Below are positions 1 through 7,112 of a stretch of 13,037 bases of DNA, piece by piece. Under the pieces are notes generated by a model. The model was given only the letters and a program-made list of their open reading frames with translations, ran no database searches and had not been told where the DNA came from. Origin of the DNA: Aquabacterium sp. GTDB taxonomy: Bacteria > Pseudomonadota > Gammaproteobacteria > Burkholderiales > Burkholderiaceae_C. The stretch lies in NCBI GenBank assembly GCA_030654555.1, contig JAURXG010000610.1:1-13037 (forward strand). The letters are read 5' to 3'. Positions within the stretch are counted from its first letter, which is position 1, and the number at the start of each line of letters is the position of its first letter. The position numbers and the translations under genes are program-made.

Positions 1-2810
1 TCGATGCGGATCAGTGCGGTGATCATGCCGGCGCCGAAGCCCTGGCGGATCTCCAGCAGGCTGCCGGTGTCGGCCATCAGCGCGATGACCTGGCGCATGT
101 CGTAGGCGCGCAGGCGGTTGGGCGGCACGGCGTGGCGCAGCTTGCGCTGGTCGGCGCAGTCCCAGTCGTCGACCGTGCCCTGGAAGTACGACAGGTACTG
201 GCGCGCCACGGCCACGGCTTCGGCCTCGTCCTTGACCGCGATGTCGACCACGCCGTTGGGCACCTGCACCGACATCGGGCCGACCTCCTCGGGCTTGTAG
301 ACGCCCAGGCCGCCGCCTTCGATCATCGCCGGGCCGCCCATGCCGATGGACGAGTCGGCGGTGGCGATCACCACATCGCAGCAGCCCAGCAGCACCGCGT
401 TGCCGGCGAAGCAGCGGCCCGAGCTGATGCCCACCAGCGGCACCAGCCCCGACAGCCGCGCGAAGCGGTGGAAGGTGTCGAGCTGCAGGCTGCCCACCGA
501 CACGGCATCGGTGTCGCTGCCACGCCCGCCGCCACCTTCGGCAAACAGCACCAGCGGCAAGCGCCACTGCTCGGCCAGCTTGAAGATGCGGTCCTTCTTC
601 TCGTGGCCCTTGCGGCCCTGGGTGCCGGCCATCACCGTGTAGTCGTAGGCCACCACCGCGACGCGGCTCTTGTCGTCGGGGAACAGATGGCCGTTCACGC
701 GCGCCAGCCCCATCACCAGCGAATCGGCGGGGGTGGTGTCGATCAGCACCTCCATCGGCACGGTGCGGCGGCGCGCGGCCACCACCAGCGCGCCGTATTC
801 GTGGAAGCTGGCGGCATCCACCAGGTCGGCGATGTTCTCGCGCGTGGTGCGCTGGCCGGTGGCACGGCGGCGCGCCACGGCATCGGGGCGGTGTGCGTCC
901 AGCGTCTTGGCCTGGCGCGCCAGCACCTCGGCCAGGTCGGGGCGGATCGTTTCGAGGTCTTCCACCGCGCCGCTGGCCACGGCCGTGCCGGCCTCGTCGC
1001 TGGGTTCGATGAAGGCCAGCGGATGCTGCTCGTACACCGTGTCGCCCACCGCCACCGTCAGCACCCGCACATGGCCGCCGGTGGTGGCGCACACCACATG
1101 CTGCATCTTCATCGCCTCCATCACCAGCAGCTGCTGGCCGGCCTGCACCCGATCGCCTTCGGCCACGTCCAGGCTGACGATGGTGCCCAGCATCGGCGCG
1201 AACACCGGCACCGTGCCGTCGGGGCCCTGCGGGTGGTCGGGATCGACGGTGGGCAGGTCGACCGCGGCCGCCGGCGCCTCGCGCTTGCCATGCGTCAGCA
1301 CCGCCAGCGGGTCGTTGGCATCCACCCGCGCGCCGGCCAGGCGCAGCGCGGCGTTGCCGCCCGTCGCCGTGGCGGCGAAGTGCAGCGCCGGCGGCTCGGC
1401 CGCAGCGGCGGCCAGCAGCGCCGGCAGGTGCTCGTCGACGAAGCGCGTGTGCACCTCGGTGGCGGCCAAGCCCGGGTGGCGCAGCAGCGCCTGCAGGAAG
1501 CCGATGTTGGTGGCCACGCCGCCGATGCGGAACTCGGCCAGCGCGCGCCCGGTCTTGCGCGCCAGCGCGGCCAGGTCGCCGTCGCTCGTGTGGGCAATCA
1601 CCTTGGCGATCAGCGAATCGAAGCGCGGGCTGGTGCGGTAGCCGGCGTAGCCGAAGGCATCGACGCGGATGCCCGGGCCGCTGGGCGGCTCGAACGCGGC
1701 CAGCACACCGCCGGCCGGGCGCGCAGTGCCGTCAGCGGCCATGGTCTCGAGGTTGACGCGCGCCTGCAGCGCCAGGCCGCGCGGCGGCGCGATCGCCGAT
1801 TGCACCAAGCCCAGCGCGGACAAACTGGCACCGGCCGCGATGCGCAGCTGGATCGCCACCAGATCGAGGCCGGTGACGGCCTCGGTGACGGTGTGCTCCA
1901 CCTGCAGCCGCGCATTGGCCTCGATGAAGGCGAAGTCGGGTATCTCGGCACCTGCCGGGGCGGGTGCATCGCTGGCGTCGACCAGGAACTCGAAGGTGCC
2001 CAGGCTGCGGTAGTTCACCGCGCGCGCCATCGTCACCGCGGCGTCCAGCAGGCGCTGGCGCATCGCCGGTGCCAGCCCGGGCGCGGGCGCGATCTCGATC
2101 AGCTTCTGCCGCTGGCGCTGGAGGCTGCACTCGCGCTCCCACAGGTGCACCACGGCGCCGCTGCCGTCGCCCACCACCTGCACCTCGATGTGGCGCGCGC
2201 GCGGGAACAAGCGCTCGACATAGACCTCCGCGTGGCCGAAGGCCTTCAGCGCCTCGGCGCGGCACAGTTGCCAGGCGCTCTCGATCTGATCGGCCTGGTG
2301 CACCGCGCGCATGCCGCGCCCACCGCCGCCGGCGATCGCCTTGATCATCATGCCGGCGCCCGGGCCCAGCTGGGCGAAGAAGGCCCGCGCCTCGTCCAGC
2401 GAGGTGGCCTGCGAGGTGCCGGCCAGCTCCGGGATGCCGCACTGTGCGGCCAGCGCGCGGGCCTCGGCCTTGTCGCCGAAGGCTGCCAGCGTGGCCGGAT
2501 CGGGCCCGACGAAGCGCAGGCCGGCCTCGGCGCAGCGGTGCGCGAAGTGCGCGTTCTCGCTGAGGAAACCGTAGCCGGGGTGGATGGCGTCGCAGCCGGC
2601 TTGGTGGGCTGCGGTGATGATCTGGTCGATGTCCAGATAGGGCGCGGGGCCCACGCCCTTGAGCGGCATCGCCCGATCGCACACCTTGGCATGCAGCGAC
2701 AACGCATCGTCTTCGGAATACACCGCCACGGTGGACAGGCCCAGGTCGGCGGCGCTGCGCGCGATCCGTATCGCGATCTCGCCGCGGTTGGCGATCAGCA
2801 GGCATTTCAT
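1..2810 (-). CDS. Single-chain biotin-dependent acyl-CoA carboxylase (BC-BCCP-CT), C-terminus cut by the window edge
   Basis: It carboxylates an acyl-CoA: ATP and bicarbonate carboxylate biotin, then the carboxyl group passes to the acyl-CoA. I read 936 codons without a stop from ATG at 2810 to the left edge. The biotin carboxylase domain fills about residues 1-450, starting MKCLLIANRGEIAIRIARSA, with the ATP loop GGGGRGM at 161-167 and the catalytic strand EANARLQVEHTVTE at 297-310. A biotinyl domain follows at about 533-603 with EAMKM, biotinylated Lys at 568. A carboxyltransferase domain runs from about 615, with EGGGGRGSD at 758-766, GGPAMIEGGG at 825-834 and PPNRLRAYDMR ending at 906. 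This order in one chain matches the roughly 1100-residue long-chain acyl-CoA carboxylase type, so perhaps 150 residues are missing. The substrate (acetyl, propionyl or longer acyl-CoA) cannot be told. It starts 26 bases after the VOC gene, with a weak GGAG site, so the two are probably co-transcribed. Confidence 0.93.
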   Translation of the reverse strand, partial: MKCLLIANRGEIAIRIARSAADLGLSTVAVYSEDDALSLHAKVCDRAMPLKGVGPAPYLDIDQIITAAHQAGCDAIHPGYGFLSENAHFAHRCAEAGLRFVGPDPATLAAFGDKAEARALAAQCGIPELAGTSQATSLDEARAFFAQLGPGAGMMIKAIAGGGGRGMRAVHQADQIESAWQLCRAEALKAFGHAEVYVERLFPRARHIEVQVVGDGSGAVVHLWERECSLQRQRQKLIEIAPAPGLAPAMRQRLLDAAVTMARAVNYRSLGTFEFLVDASDAPAPAGAEIPDFAFIEANARLQVEHTVTEAVTGLDLVAIQLRIAAGASLSALGLVQSAIAPPRGLALQARVNLETMAADGTARPAGGVLAAFEPPSGPGIRVDAFGYAGYRTSPRFDSLIAKVIAHTSDGDLAALARKTGRALAEFRIGGVATNIGFLQALLRHPGLAATEVHTRFVDEHLPALLAAAAAEPPALHFAATATGGNAALRLAGARVDANDPLAVLTHGKREAPAAAVDLPTVDPDHPQGPDGTVPVFAPMLGTIVSLDVAEGDRVQAGQQLLVMEAMKMQHVVCATTGGHVRVLTVAVGDTVYEQHPLAFIEPSDEAGTAVASGAVEDLETIRPDLAEVLARQAKTLDAHRPDAVARRRATGQRTTRENIADLVDAASFHEYGALVVAARRRTVPMEVLIDTTPADSLVMGLARVNGHLFPDDKSRVAVVAYDYTVMAGTQGRKGHEKKDRIFKLAEQWRLPLVLFAEGGGGRGSDTDAVSVGSLQLDTFHRFARLSGLVPLVGISSGRCFAGNAVLLGCCDVVIATADSSIGMGGPAMIEGGGLGVYKPEEVGPMSVQVPNGVVDIAVKDEAEAVAVARQYLSYFQGTVDDWDCADQRKLRHAVPPNRLRAYDMRQVIALMADTGSLLEIRQGFGAGMITALIRI

Positions 2811-2836
2811 GGCGGTCGGGGCTCCAGGGGGGCGGG

Positions 2837-3595
2837 TCATCGGACGCGGAAGGTCACACCCGCCAGGTGGAAGGCATCGCCCTCGATGCGATGGCCACAG
2901 GCCACGGCGCGGTCCAGCGTGGCGCGGACGTCGGCCACCTCGACCACCACCGCGCCCAGGCAGTCGGCCGCGCCCGGCACGAAGCGCAGGCCCACGCCGT
3001 CGACCACCAGCGCCGGCGCGCCATCGACCACGGTGAGCGGCGTGGCCAGGATGCGCGACCAGTGCGTGGCCAGCGCTTCGGGCTCGGGGCTTTCCAGCTC
3101 GATGCCGAGCAGGCGGCGCGTGTCGTCGGTGCGCACGTGGTCGTGCCAATGCGGCCCGGCCGGCCACCAGGTGCCCGATCGTTCGTCGCCGCCCGGGCTG
3201 TGGCCCAGCTCGATGAAGGCCGCCCGGCAGTCGCGTGGGTGCAGTTGTGCACTCTGGTAGTCGGGGCGATCGATCTCGTGGGCGGTGCGCACGCCCAGCG
3301 CCGCGGCATGGGCCTGGCGCTGGCGCGGGTCGGGCACCTGGAAGATCGCCATGTAGCCACCGTGGCCGCGCGTGCGGTGGATGAAGCGGCCGGCCGCCGT
3401 GTCGTCGTGCAGCGGCGCCACCACCTCCAGGAAATCGGTGCCGATGGGCAGCAGCGCGTTCTGCAACCCGTAGGCGGACAGGCCCGGATCGCGGTGGCAC
3501 ACCTCGATGCCGAAGATGGCCTGCAGGTCGTCGAGCACCGGCTCCAGCCGCGGCGCGGCCAGACAGATCTGGCGAAGGCGAAGGTATTCAGGCAT
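2837..3595 (-). CDS. VOC (glyoxalase/bleomycin-resistance fold) family protein
   Basis: This 252-residue protein has the paired beta-alpha-beta-beta-beta look of the vicinal oxygen chelate superfamily. An N-terminal module at about 4-130 starts LRLRQICLAAPRLEPVLDDL and contains DFLEVVAP (54-61) and AAFIELGHS (125-133). A second, degenerate module covers about 159-252. Glu57, His119 and Glu129 are possible metal ligands, but that is a guess. The length and arrangement resemble 'glyoxalase-like domain' proteins more than short methylmalonyl-CoA epimerases (about 140-150 residues). The start at 3595 is supported by AGGAG seven bases upstream. It is the first gene of a leftward pair with the acyl-CoA carboxylase, so a role in isomerising, cleaving or clearing a CoA-linked or 2-oxo intermediate of that pathway is plausible. 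The reaction cannot be assigned. Confidence 0.85.
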   Translation of the reverse strand: MPEYLRLRQICLAAPRLEPVLDDLQAIFGIEVCHRDPGLSAYGLQNALLPIGTDFLEVVAPLHDDTAAGRFIHRTRGHGGYMAIFQVPDPRQRQAHAAALGVRTAHEIDRPDYQSAQLHPRDCRAAFIELGHSPGGDERSGTWWPAGPHWHDHVRTDDTRRLLGIELESPEPEALATHWSRILATPLTVVDGAPALVVDGVGLRFVPGAADCLGAVVVEVADVRATLDRAVACGHRIEGDAFHLAGVTFRVR

Positions 3596-3625
3596 GGACA
3601 GGCTCCTGCAGCGGCGGGGCCGGCC

Positions 3626-3631
3626 AGATTA
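3626..3631 (-). promoter_or_regulatory. Candidate -10 box for the VOC-carboxylase operon
   Basis: Reading leftward, the hexamer is TAATCT inside GCTTAATCT, an A/T island in very GC-rich DNA. It lies about 30 bases before the VOC start codon, which would give a leader of roughly 25 bases. No convincing -35 box is seen 16-18 bases further upstream. Confidence 0.35.
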
Positions 3632-3634
3632 AGC

Positions 3635-3656
3635 GCGAGCGCGCACGGCGGCTCGC
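3635..3656. repeat. Short inverted repeat GCGAGC-N10-GCTCGC
   Basis: Six-base arms at 3635-3640 and 3651-3656 are perfect inverted copies with ten bases between them. The repeat lies just upstream of the candidate -10 box of the VOC gene, where an operator could sit. Short arms of this kind occur by chance in GC-rich DNA, so it is only a candidate. Confidence 0.25.
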
Positions 3657-3759
3657 ACGAAGGTGACAGCCCTCGTCGTTGGCCCTGGCTGCGGGGGCCG
3701 CGCCGGCCTGCCCTGCAACCCCTGCCCACTGCGCGACAGGCAACGTGGTGACCGCGTGC

Positions 3760-3765
3760 TAGCGT
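3760..3765 (+). promoter_or_regulatory. Candidate -10 box for the flavin monooxygenase
   Basis: TAGCGT within TGCTAGCGT lies 35 bases before the monooxygenase start codon. The GCTANCNT form is common at betaproteobacterial start sites. Transcription would begin near 3772 and include the strong ribosome site. I see no clear -35 box, so the promoter may be weak or activator-dependent. Confidence 0.35.
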
Positions 3766-3788
3766 TTGCGCCTCCGTTGTTGACGCCC

Positions 3789-3794
3789 AGGAGG
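3789..3794 (+). promoter_or_regulatory. Ribosome binding site fixing the monooxygenase start
   Basis: A full AGGAGG six bases before ATG at 3801 decides the start. The frame stays open upstream to about 3663, but those codons cover the putative promoter and look non-coding. Confidence 0.85.
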
Positions 3795-3800
3795 CAGACC

Positions 3801-5306
3801 ATGGCCACAGCCACATTGACCACCCCGCCCGAACAATTCGACGTGATGGTCGTGGGGGCCGGCATCTCCGGCGTCGGCGCGGCCTACCACCTGCAGCAGC
3901 AATGCCCCGGCAAGACCTACGTGGTGCTCGAGTCGCAGGCCAGCCATGGCGGCACCTGGCGCACGCACCGCTACCCGGGCATCCGCTCCGACAGCGACCT
4001 GTTCACCTTCGGCTACCGCTTCAAGCCCTGGATGGGCGCCCCCATCGCCACCGCCGCCGAGATCCTGAAGTACATGGGCGAGGTGATCGCGGAGAACCAG
4101 CTCGCGCCGCACATCCGCTACCGGCACGGCATCGTCTCGGCCACCTGGTCCAGTGCCGACCAGCGCTGGCTGATCGAGGCCACACGCCCCGGGGCCGATG
4201 AGGGCCACAGCGAAACGGTCCACTTCTCGGTGAAATTCCTGTGGATGTGCCAGGGTTACTACCGACACTCAGCAGGCTACACGCCCGAGTGGCCGGGCAT
4301 GGGCCGGTTCAAGGGCCGCATCGTGCACCCGCAGACCTGGCCCGACGACCTCGACCTCGCCGGCAAGCGGGTGGTGGTGATCGGCTCGGGCGCCACCGCG
4401 GCCACGCTGATCCCGGCGATCGCCGACCAGTGCGCACAGGTCACGATGCTGCAGCGCTCGCCCACCTACTTCATCACCGGGCGCAATGCCAACGAGCTGG
4501 CCGACACGCTGCGCCAGCTCGACATCCCGGCCGAGTGGACGCACGAGATCGTGCGCCGCAAGGTGCTGTTCGACCAGGCCAACTTCACCCGCCGCTGCGT
4601 GGCCGAGCCCGAGGTCGTCAAGCGCGAGTTGCTGGCCGGCGTCAGCGCCGCGCTGGGCCCGGGCTTCGAGGCGCAGGTGCAGCAGCACCTGACGCCGCGC
4701 TACCGGCCCTGGCAGCAGCGCATCGCCTTCGTGCCCGACGCCGACCTGTTCAAGGCGGTGCGCGCCGGCAAGGCGTCCATCGTCACCGACCAGATCGAGA
4801 CCTTCACCGAGACCGGCCTGCAGCTGCAGTCGGGCCAGGTGCTGGAGGCCGACGTGGTGATCACCGCCACCGGCTTCAACCTCAGCGCACTGGGCGACAT
4901 CCGCTTCACCATCGACGGTGCGCCGCTGGACTTCGCCGACACCGTCACCTGGCGCGGCACGATGTTCACCGGCGTGCCCAACATGGCCTGGGTGTTCGGC
5001 TACTTCCGCGCCAGCTGGACGCTGCGGGCCGACCTGATCGCCGACCTGGTGTGCCGGCTGCTGCAGCACATGGACGCGCGTGGCGCCAGCGTGGTCACGC
5101 CCACGCTGCGCCCGCAGGACCAGGGCATGCCGATGCTGCCGTGGATCGATCCGCAGAACTTCAACCCTGGCTACCTGGCGCGTGGCATGGCCCTGCTGCC
5201 GCACCAGGGTGACCGCCAACCCTGGCAGCAGCTGCAGGACTACGCGACCGAGAAGGACGAGCTGCCGAAGGCCGACCTGGACGACGGCGCGCTGGTCTAC
5301 CGGTAG
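3801..5306 (+). CDS. EthA-like Baeyer-Villiger-type flavin monooxygenase
   Basis: This 501-residue FAD- and NADPH-dependent monooxygenase probably inserts one oxygen atom from O2 next to a ketone carbonyl, giving an ester or lactone, or oxidises a sulfur compound. The FAD-binding GAGISG is at 19-24 and GGTWRTHRYPGIRSD at 50-64. The Baeyer-Villiger fingerprint F-x-G-x3-H-x3-W-P is at 170-181 (FKGRIVHPQTWP). The NADPH-site GSGATA is at 195-200, followed by the PWQQR stretch at 303-307 and ATGFN at 356-360. Length and block order closely follow mycobacterial EthA (about 489 residues), as I recall that sequence. No signal peptide or membrane segment is visible, so it should be cytosolic. It is transcribed alone and converges on the globin gene, with 23 bases between stops. 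A ketone substrate is inferred from the family. Confidence 0.93.
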   Translation: MATATLTTPPEQFDVMVVGAGISGVGAAYHLQQQCPGKTYVVLESQASHGGTWRTHRYPGIRSDSDLFTFGYRFKPWMGAPIATAAEILKYMGEVIAENQLAPHIRYRHGIVSATWSSADQRWLIEATRPGADEGHSETVHFSVKFLWMCQGYYRHSAGYTPEWPGMGRFKGRIVHPQTWPDDLDLAGKRVVVIGSGATAATLIPAIADQCAQVTMLQRSPTYFITGRNANELADTLRQLDIPAEWTHEIVRRKVLFDQANFTRRCVAEPEVVKRELLAGVSAALGPGFEAQVQQHLTPRYRPWQQRIAFVPDADLFKAVRAGKASIVTDQIETFTETGLQLQSGQVLEADVVITATGFNLSALGDIRFTIDGAPLDFADTVTWRGTMFTGVPNMAWVFGYFRASWTLRADLIADLVCRLLQHMDARGASVVTPTLRPQDQGMPMLPWIDPQNFNPGYLARGMALLPHQGDRQPWQQLQDYATEKDELPKADLDDGALVYR

Positions 5307-5342
5307 GCCGGCGGTGGGCTCCGGCGGCCTCAACCGCCGGCC
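5306..5342. terminator. Hairpin between convergent genes, candidate bidirectional terminator
   Basis: GGCCGGCGGT at 5306-5315 and ACCGCCGGCC at 5333-5342 form a perfect 10-base-pair stem around a 17-base loop. It begins at the last base of the monooxygenase stop codon and contains the globin stop. A shorter alternative stem (5321-5327 with 5334-5340, six-base loop) uses the same right arm. Neither side has a T-run, so intrinsic termination is uncertain. The stem may instead protect 3' ends or assist Rho. Confidence 0.5.
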
Positions 5343-5740
5343 GAGGCCCGGGCCGTGACGTCGGTCACCCGGGCGAGGGTGCCGCGCCAGGCCGCGTCGA
5401 TCTCGGGCGTCCAGTCGGCACCCAGCGCCTGCTGGCAGACCTCGACGATGATCTCGAAGAAGCTCTCGAACTGCCCGGTGGTCACGCCGTTCATGTGGTG
5501 GTTGGACCACTCCGAGGCGATCATGCCGGCGGCGTAGTGGCGCTCGCCGGCCAGGTCGGTCAGCGTGTCGATGGCGCGCAGGAACATCTCGGCACGCACG
5601 CTGCCGCGGTCATCGCCGACGAACATCGGCAGCAGCTCGGGCGAGCGCTCGAACAGGCGCTGGTAGACCAGCGGCGCCGGGTCGCCCATCCGCTCGACCA
5701 CCTGTTCCAGCGATTGCGACAGCAGCTGTTGCGTCGTCAT
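5330..5740 (-). CDS. Single-domain globin (haem protein)
   Basis: This 136-residue protein carries the globin pattern. LVYQRLFERSPELLPMF at 24-40 matches the B-C helix region of bacterial haemoglobins, with Tyr26 at the B10 position and Phe40 at CD1. NHHMNG at 80-85 supplies the proximal haem histidine, His81 or His82. GADWTPEIDAAWRGTL at 107-122 is the typical H-helix region. The length equals one globin domain, with no reductase or sensor domain attached. Likely roles are O2 binding, NO detoxification or redox chemistry in the cytosol. The start at 5740 has AGGAAGG upstream. The reading frame stays open far upstream, but there it lies inside the hydrolase gene in another frame. The gene starts 35 bases after the hydrolase stop, so the two are probably one transcript. 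Confidence 0.85.
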   Translation of the reverse strand: MTTQQLLSQSLEQVVERMGDPAPLVYQRLFERSPELLPMFVGDDRGSVRAEMFLRAIDTLTDLAGERHYAAGMIASEWSNHHMNGVTTGQFESFFEIIVEVCQQALGADWTPEIDAAWRGTLARVTDVTARASAGG

Positions 5741-5775
5741 GGCATGCCCCCTTCCTGCGCGGCCGCCGGCGCGGC

Positions 5776-7017
5776 TCAGGCCCTGGAATCGACGATCGCG
5801 GCGTTCACCATCGTGCGCAGCTCGCGCCGGATCGGGTACAGGCTGCTGGGCATGAACTGGGTCAGGAACACCACGCTCAGGTCTTCCACCGGGTCGATCC
5901 AGAACGCGGTGGACGCGGCGCCGCCCCACCAGTACTCGCCCACCGAGCCGGCCAGCTGGGTCTTGGCCACGTCGGTGGTCATCGCAAAGCCCAGGCCGAA
6001 GCCCACGCCCTGGTAGGTGGCCTCGGAGAACAGCGACACCGACAGATCGGCCAGGTCGCGCCCGCCGGGCAGGTGGTTGCTGCGCATCAGCGCCAGCGTC
6101 TTGGGGCCGAGCAGGCGCACGTCGCCCAACGCGCCACCGCCGCGCAGCGCCTCGCAGAAGCGCATGTAGTCGGCCGCGGTCGACACCAGCCCGCCGCCGC
6201 CCGACGGGGCCCCGGGCGCCTTGCGGAAGTCGCGGTTGGTCACCAGCGGCGTCAGCTTGCCGTCGCTGCCGTTCATGTAGCACTCGGCCAGCCGACCCGC
6301 CTTGTGATCGGGCACATGGAAGGCGGTGTCGACCATGCCCAGCGGCCCGAAGATGCGGTCCTGCAGGAACTGCTCGAACGGCAGGCCCGAGATCTTGCCG
6401 ACCAGGTAGCCCAGCACGTCGGTGGCCACCGAGTAGTTCCACGCGGTGCCGGGCGAGAACTCGAGCGGGATCTTGGCCAGCGCCTGCACGAAGCCTTCCA
6501 GGCCCTCGGTCTGCTCGAAGGGCTCGAGCCGCTGCTTGCGGTAGGCGGCGTCCACGCTGGTGCGCATCTGGAAGCCGTAGGTCAGGCCCGCCGTGTGGCG
6601 CAGCAGGTCGATCATGCGCATCGGCGCCGCGGTCGGCTTGGTCTGCCAGCCCGGTGCCGATCCCGGCAGGCCGGCGGCGCCGGCCACGTAGACGCCCAGG
6701 TCGCGCCAGCTGGGGATGAAGCGGTGCACCGGGTCGTCCAGCGCCACCAGGCCCTCTTCGACCAGCATCATGAAAGCCACGCTGGTGATGGGCTTGCTCA
6801 TCGAGTAGATGCGCACGATGCTGTCCTCGGCCAGCGGCGTGCCCGTCGCCAGGTGGGCCTGGCCCAGCACCGACTGGTGCACCAGCTGCCCGCCGCGCGA
6901 GATCTGCAGCTGCGCGCAGGGCAGCTTGCCGCTGGCGATGTAGCGCGATTGCAGAAAGCGGTCGATGCGCGCCAGGCGCTGCGAGCACATGCCTTGGGAT
7001 TCGGGTTTCACGGTCAT
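5776..7017 (-). CDS. Serine hydrolase of the class C beta-lactamase fold (family VIII esterase type)
   Basis: This 413-residue hydrolase probably cleaves esters. The nucleophile motif S-x-x-K is SMSK at 72-75. The tyrosine motif is Y195-S196-V197 in WNYSVATD, and the third-motif equivalent is WGG at 364-366 in EYWWGGAAS. LLRHTAGLTYG at 138-148 is another family signature. Family VIII esterases such as EstB share these marks. True AmpC enzymes carry a signal peptide, absent here, so a cytosolic esterase fits better than a beta-lactamase. The start at 7017 is set by AGGAG seven bases upstream; the frame extends 27 codons further, into the divergent promoter. It is first in a unit with the globin, divergent from the CoA-transferase (95 bases). 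The neighbouring Baeyer-Villiger enzyme suggests its substrate could be the ester that enzyme makes; this is inference. Confidence 0.88.
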   Translation of the reverse strand: MTVKPESQGMCSQRLARIDRFLQSRYIASGKLPCAQLQISRGGQLVHQSVLGQAHLATGTPLAEDSIVRIYSMSKPITSVAFMMLVEEGLVALDDPVHRFIPSWRDLGVYVAGAAGLPGSAPGWQTKPTAAPMRMIDLLRHTAGLTYGFQMRTSVDAAYRKQRLEPFEQTEGLEGFVQALAKIPLEFSPGTAWNYSVATDVLGYLVGKISGLPFEQFLQDRIFGPLGMVDTAFHVPDHKAGRLAECYMNGSDGKLTPLVTNRDFRKAPGAPSGGGGLVSTAADYMRFCEALRGGGALGDVRLLGPKTLALMRSNHLPGGRDLADLSVSLFSEATYQGVGFGLGFAMTTDVAKTQLAGSVGEYWWGGAASTAFWIDPVEDLSVVFLTQFMPSSLYPIRRELRTMVNAAIVDSRA

Positions 7018-7021
7018 CGGG

Positions 7022-7041
7022 AGTCTCCTGGTGTCTCCTGG
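7022..7041 (-). promoter_or_regulatory. Tandem duplicated ribosome-binding motif before the hydrolase
   Basis: Reading leftward, CCAGGAGACA is followed directly by CCAGGAGACT, nine of ten bases identical, so there are two AGGAG cores ten bases apart. Only the inner core is at normal spacing (seven bases) from the ATG at 7017. The outer copy may act as a standby site or be a slippage duplication. Confidence 0.5.
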
Positions 7042-7068
7042 GTGGCGCGCTGCCCGACCGGGCCGGCC

Positions 7069-7074
7069 TACCAT
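7069..7074 (+). promoter_or_regulatory. Candidate -10 box for the CoA-transferase
   Basis: TACCAT lies 38 bases before the CoA-transferase start, in the short divergent gap. Transcription would begin near 7081. No strong -35 box is visible. Confidence 0.3.
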
Positions 7075-7112
7075 CGTCATTTCAACATCGACACTCACGA
7101 GGCACTGTCACG

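Noticed and set aside
132..3260. A 1042-codon open frame on the + strand.
   Set aside because: It is antisense to the carboxylase and VOC genes, which show clear family motifs. Its product is rich in His, Arg, Gln and Ala, as expected from reading high-GC codons backwards.
3663..3800. A 46-codon N-terminal extension of the flavin monooxygenase.
   Set aside because: AGGAGG stands before ATG at 3801, and the FAD motif then falls at the usual distance from the start. The extension overlaps the probable promoter.
5742..6988. A roughly 415-codon upstream extension of the globin frame, which would make a 552-residue protein.
   Set aside because: The extension is an out-of-frame reading of the hydrolase gene. 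Globin homology begins at the ATG at 5740, which has its own ribosome site.
5776..7017. A true AmpC-type beta-lactamase conferring resistance.
   Set aside because: There is no signal peptide, the tyrosine motif reads Y-S-V rather than Y-x-N, and a W-G-G replaces K-T-G. These fit family VIII esterases better, although weak lactam hydrolysis is not excluded.
7061..7068. GGCCGGCC palindrome in the hydrolase / CoA-transferase gap as an operator.
   Set aside because: An eight-base all-GC palindrome is expected often in DNA of this composition, and similar strings occur elsewhere in the window.
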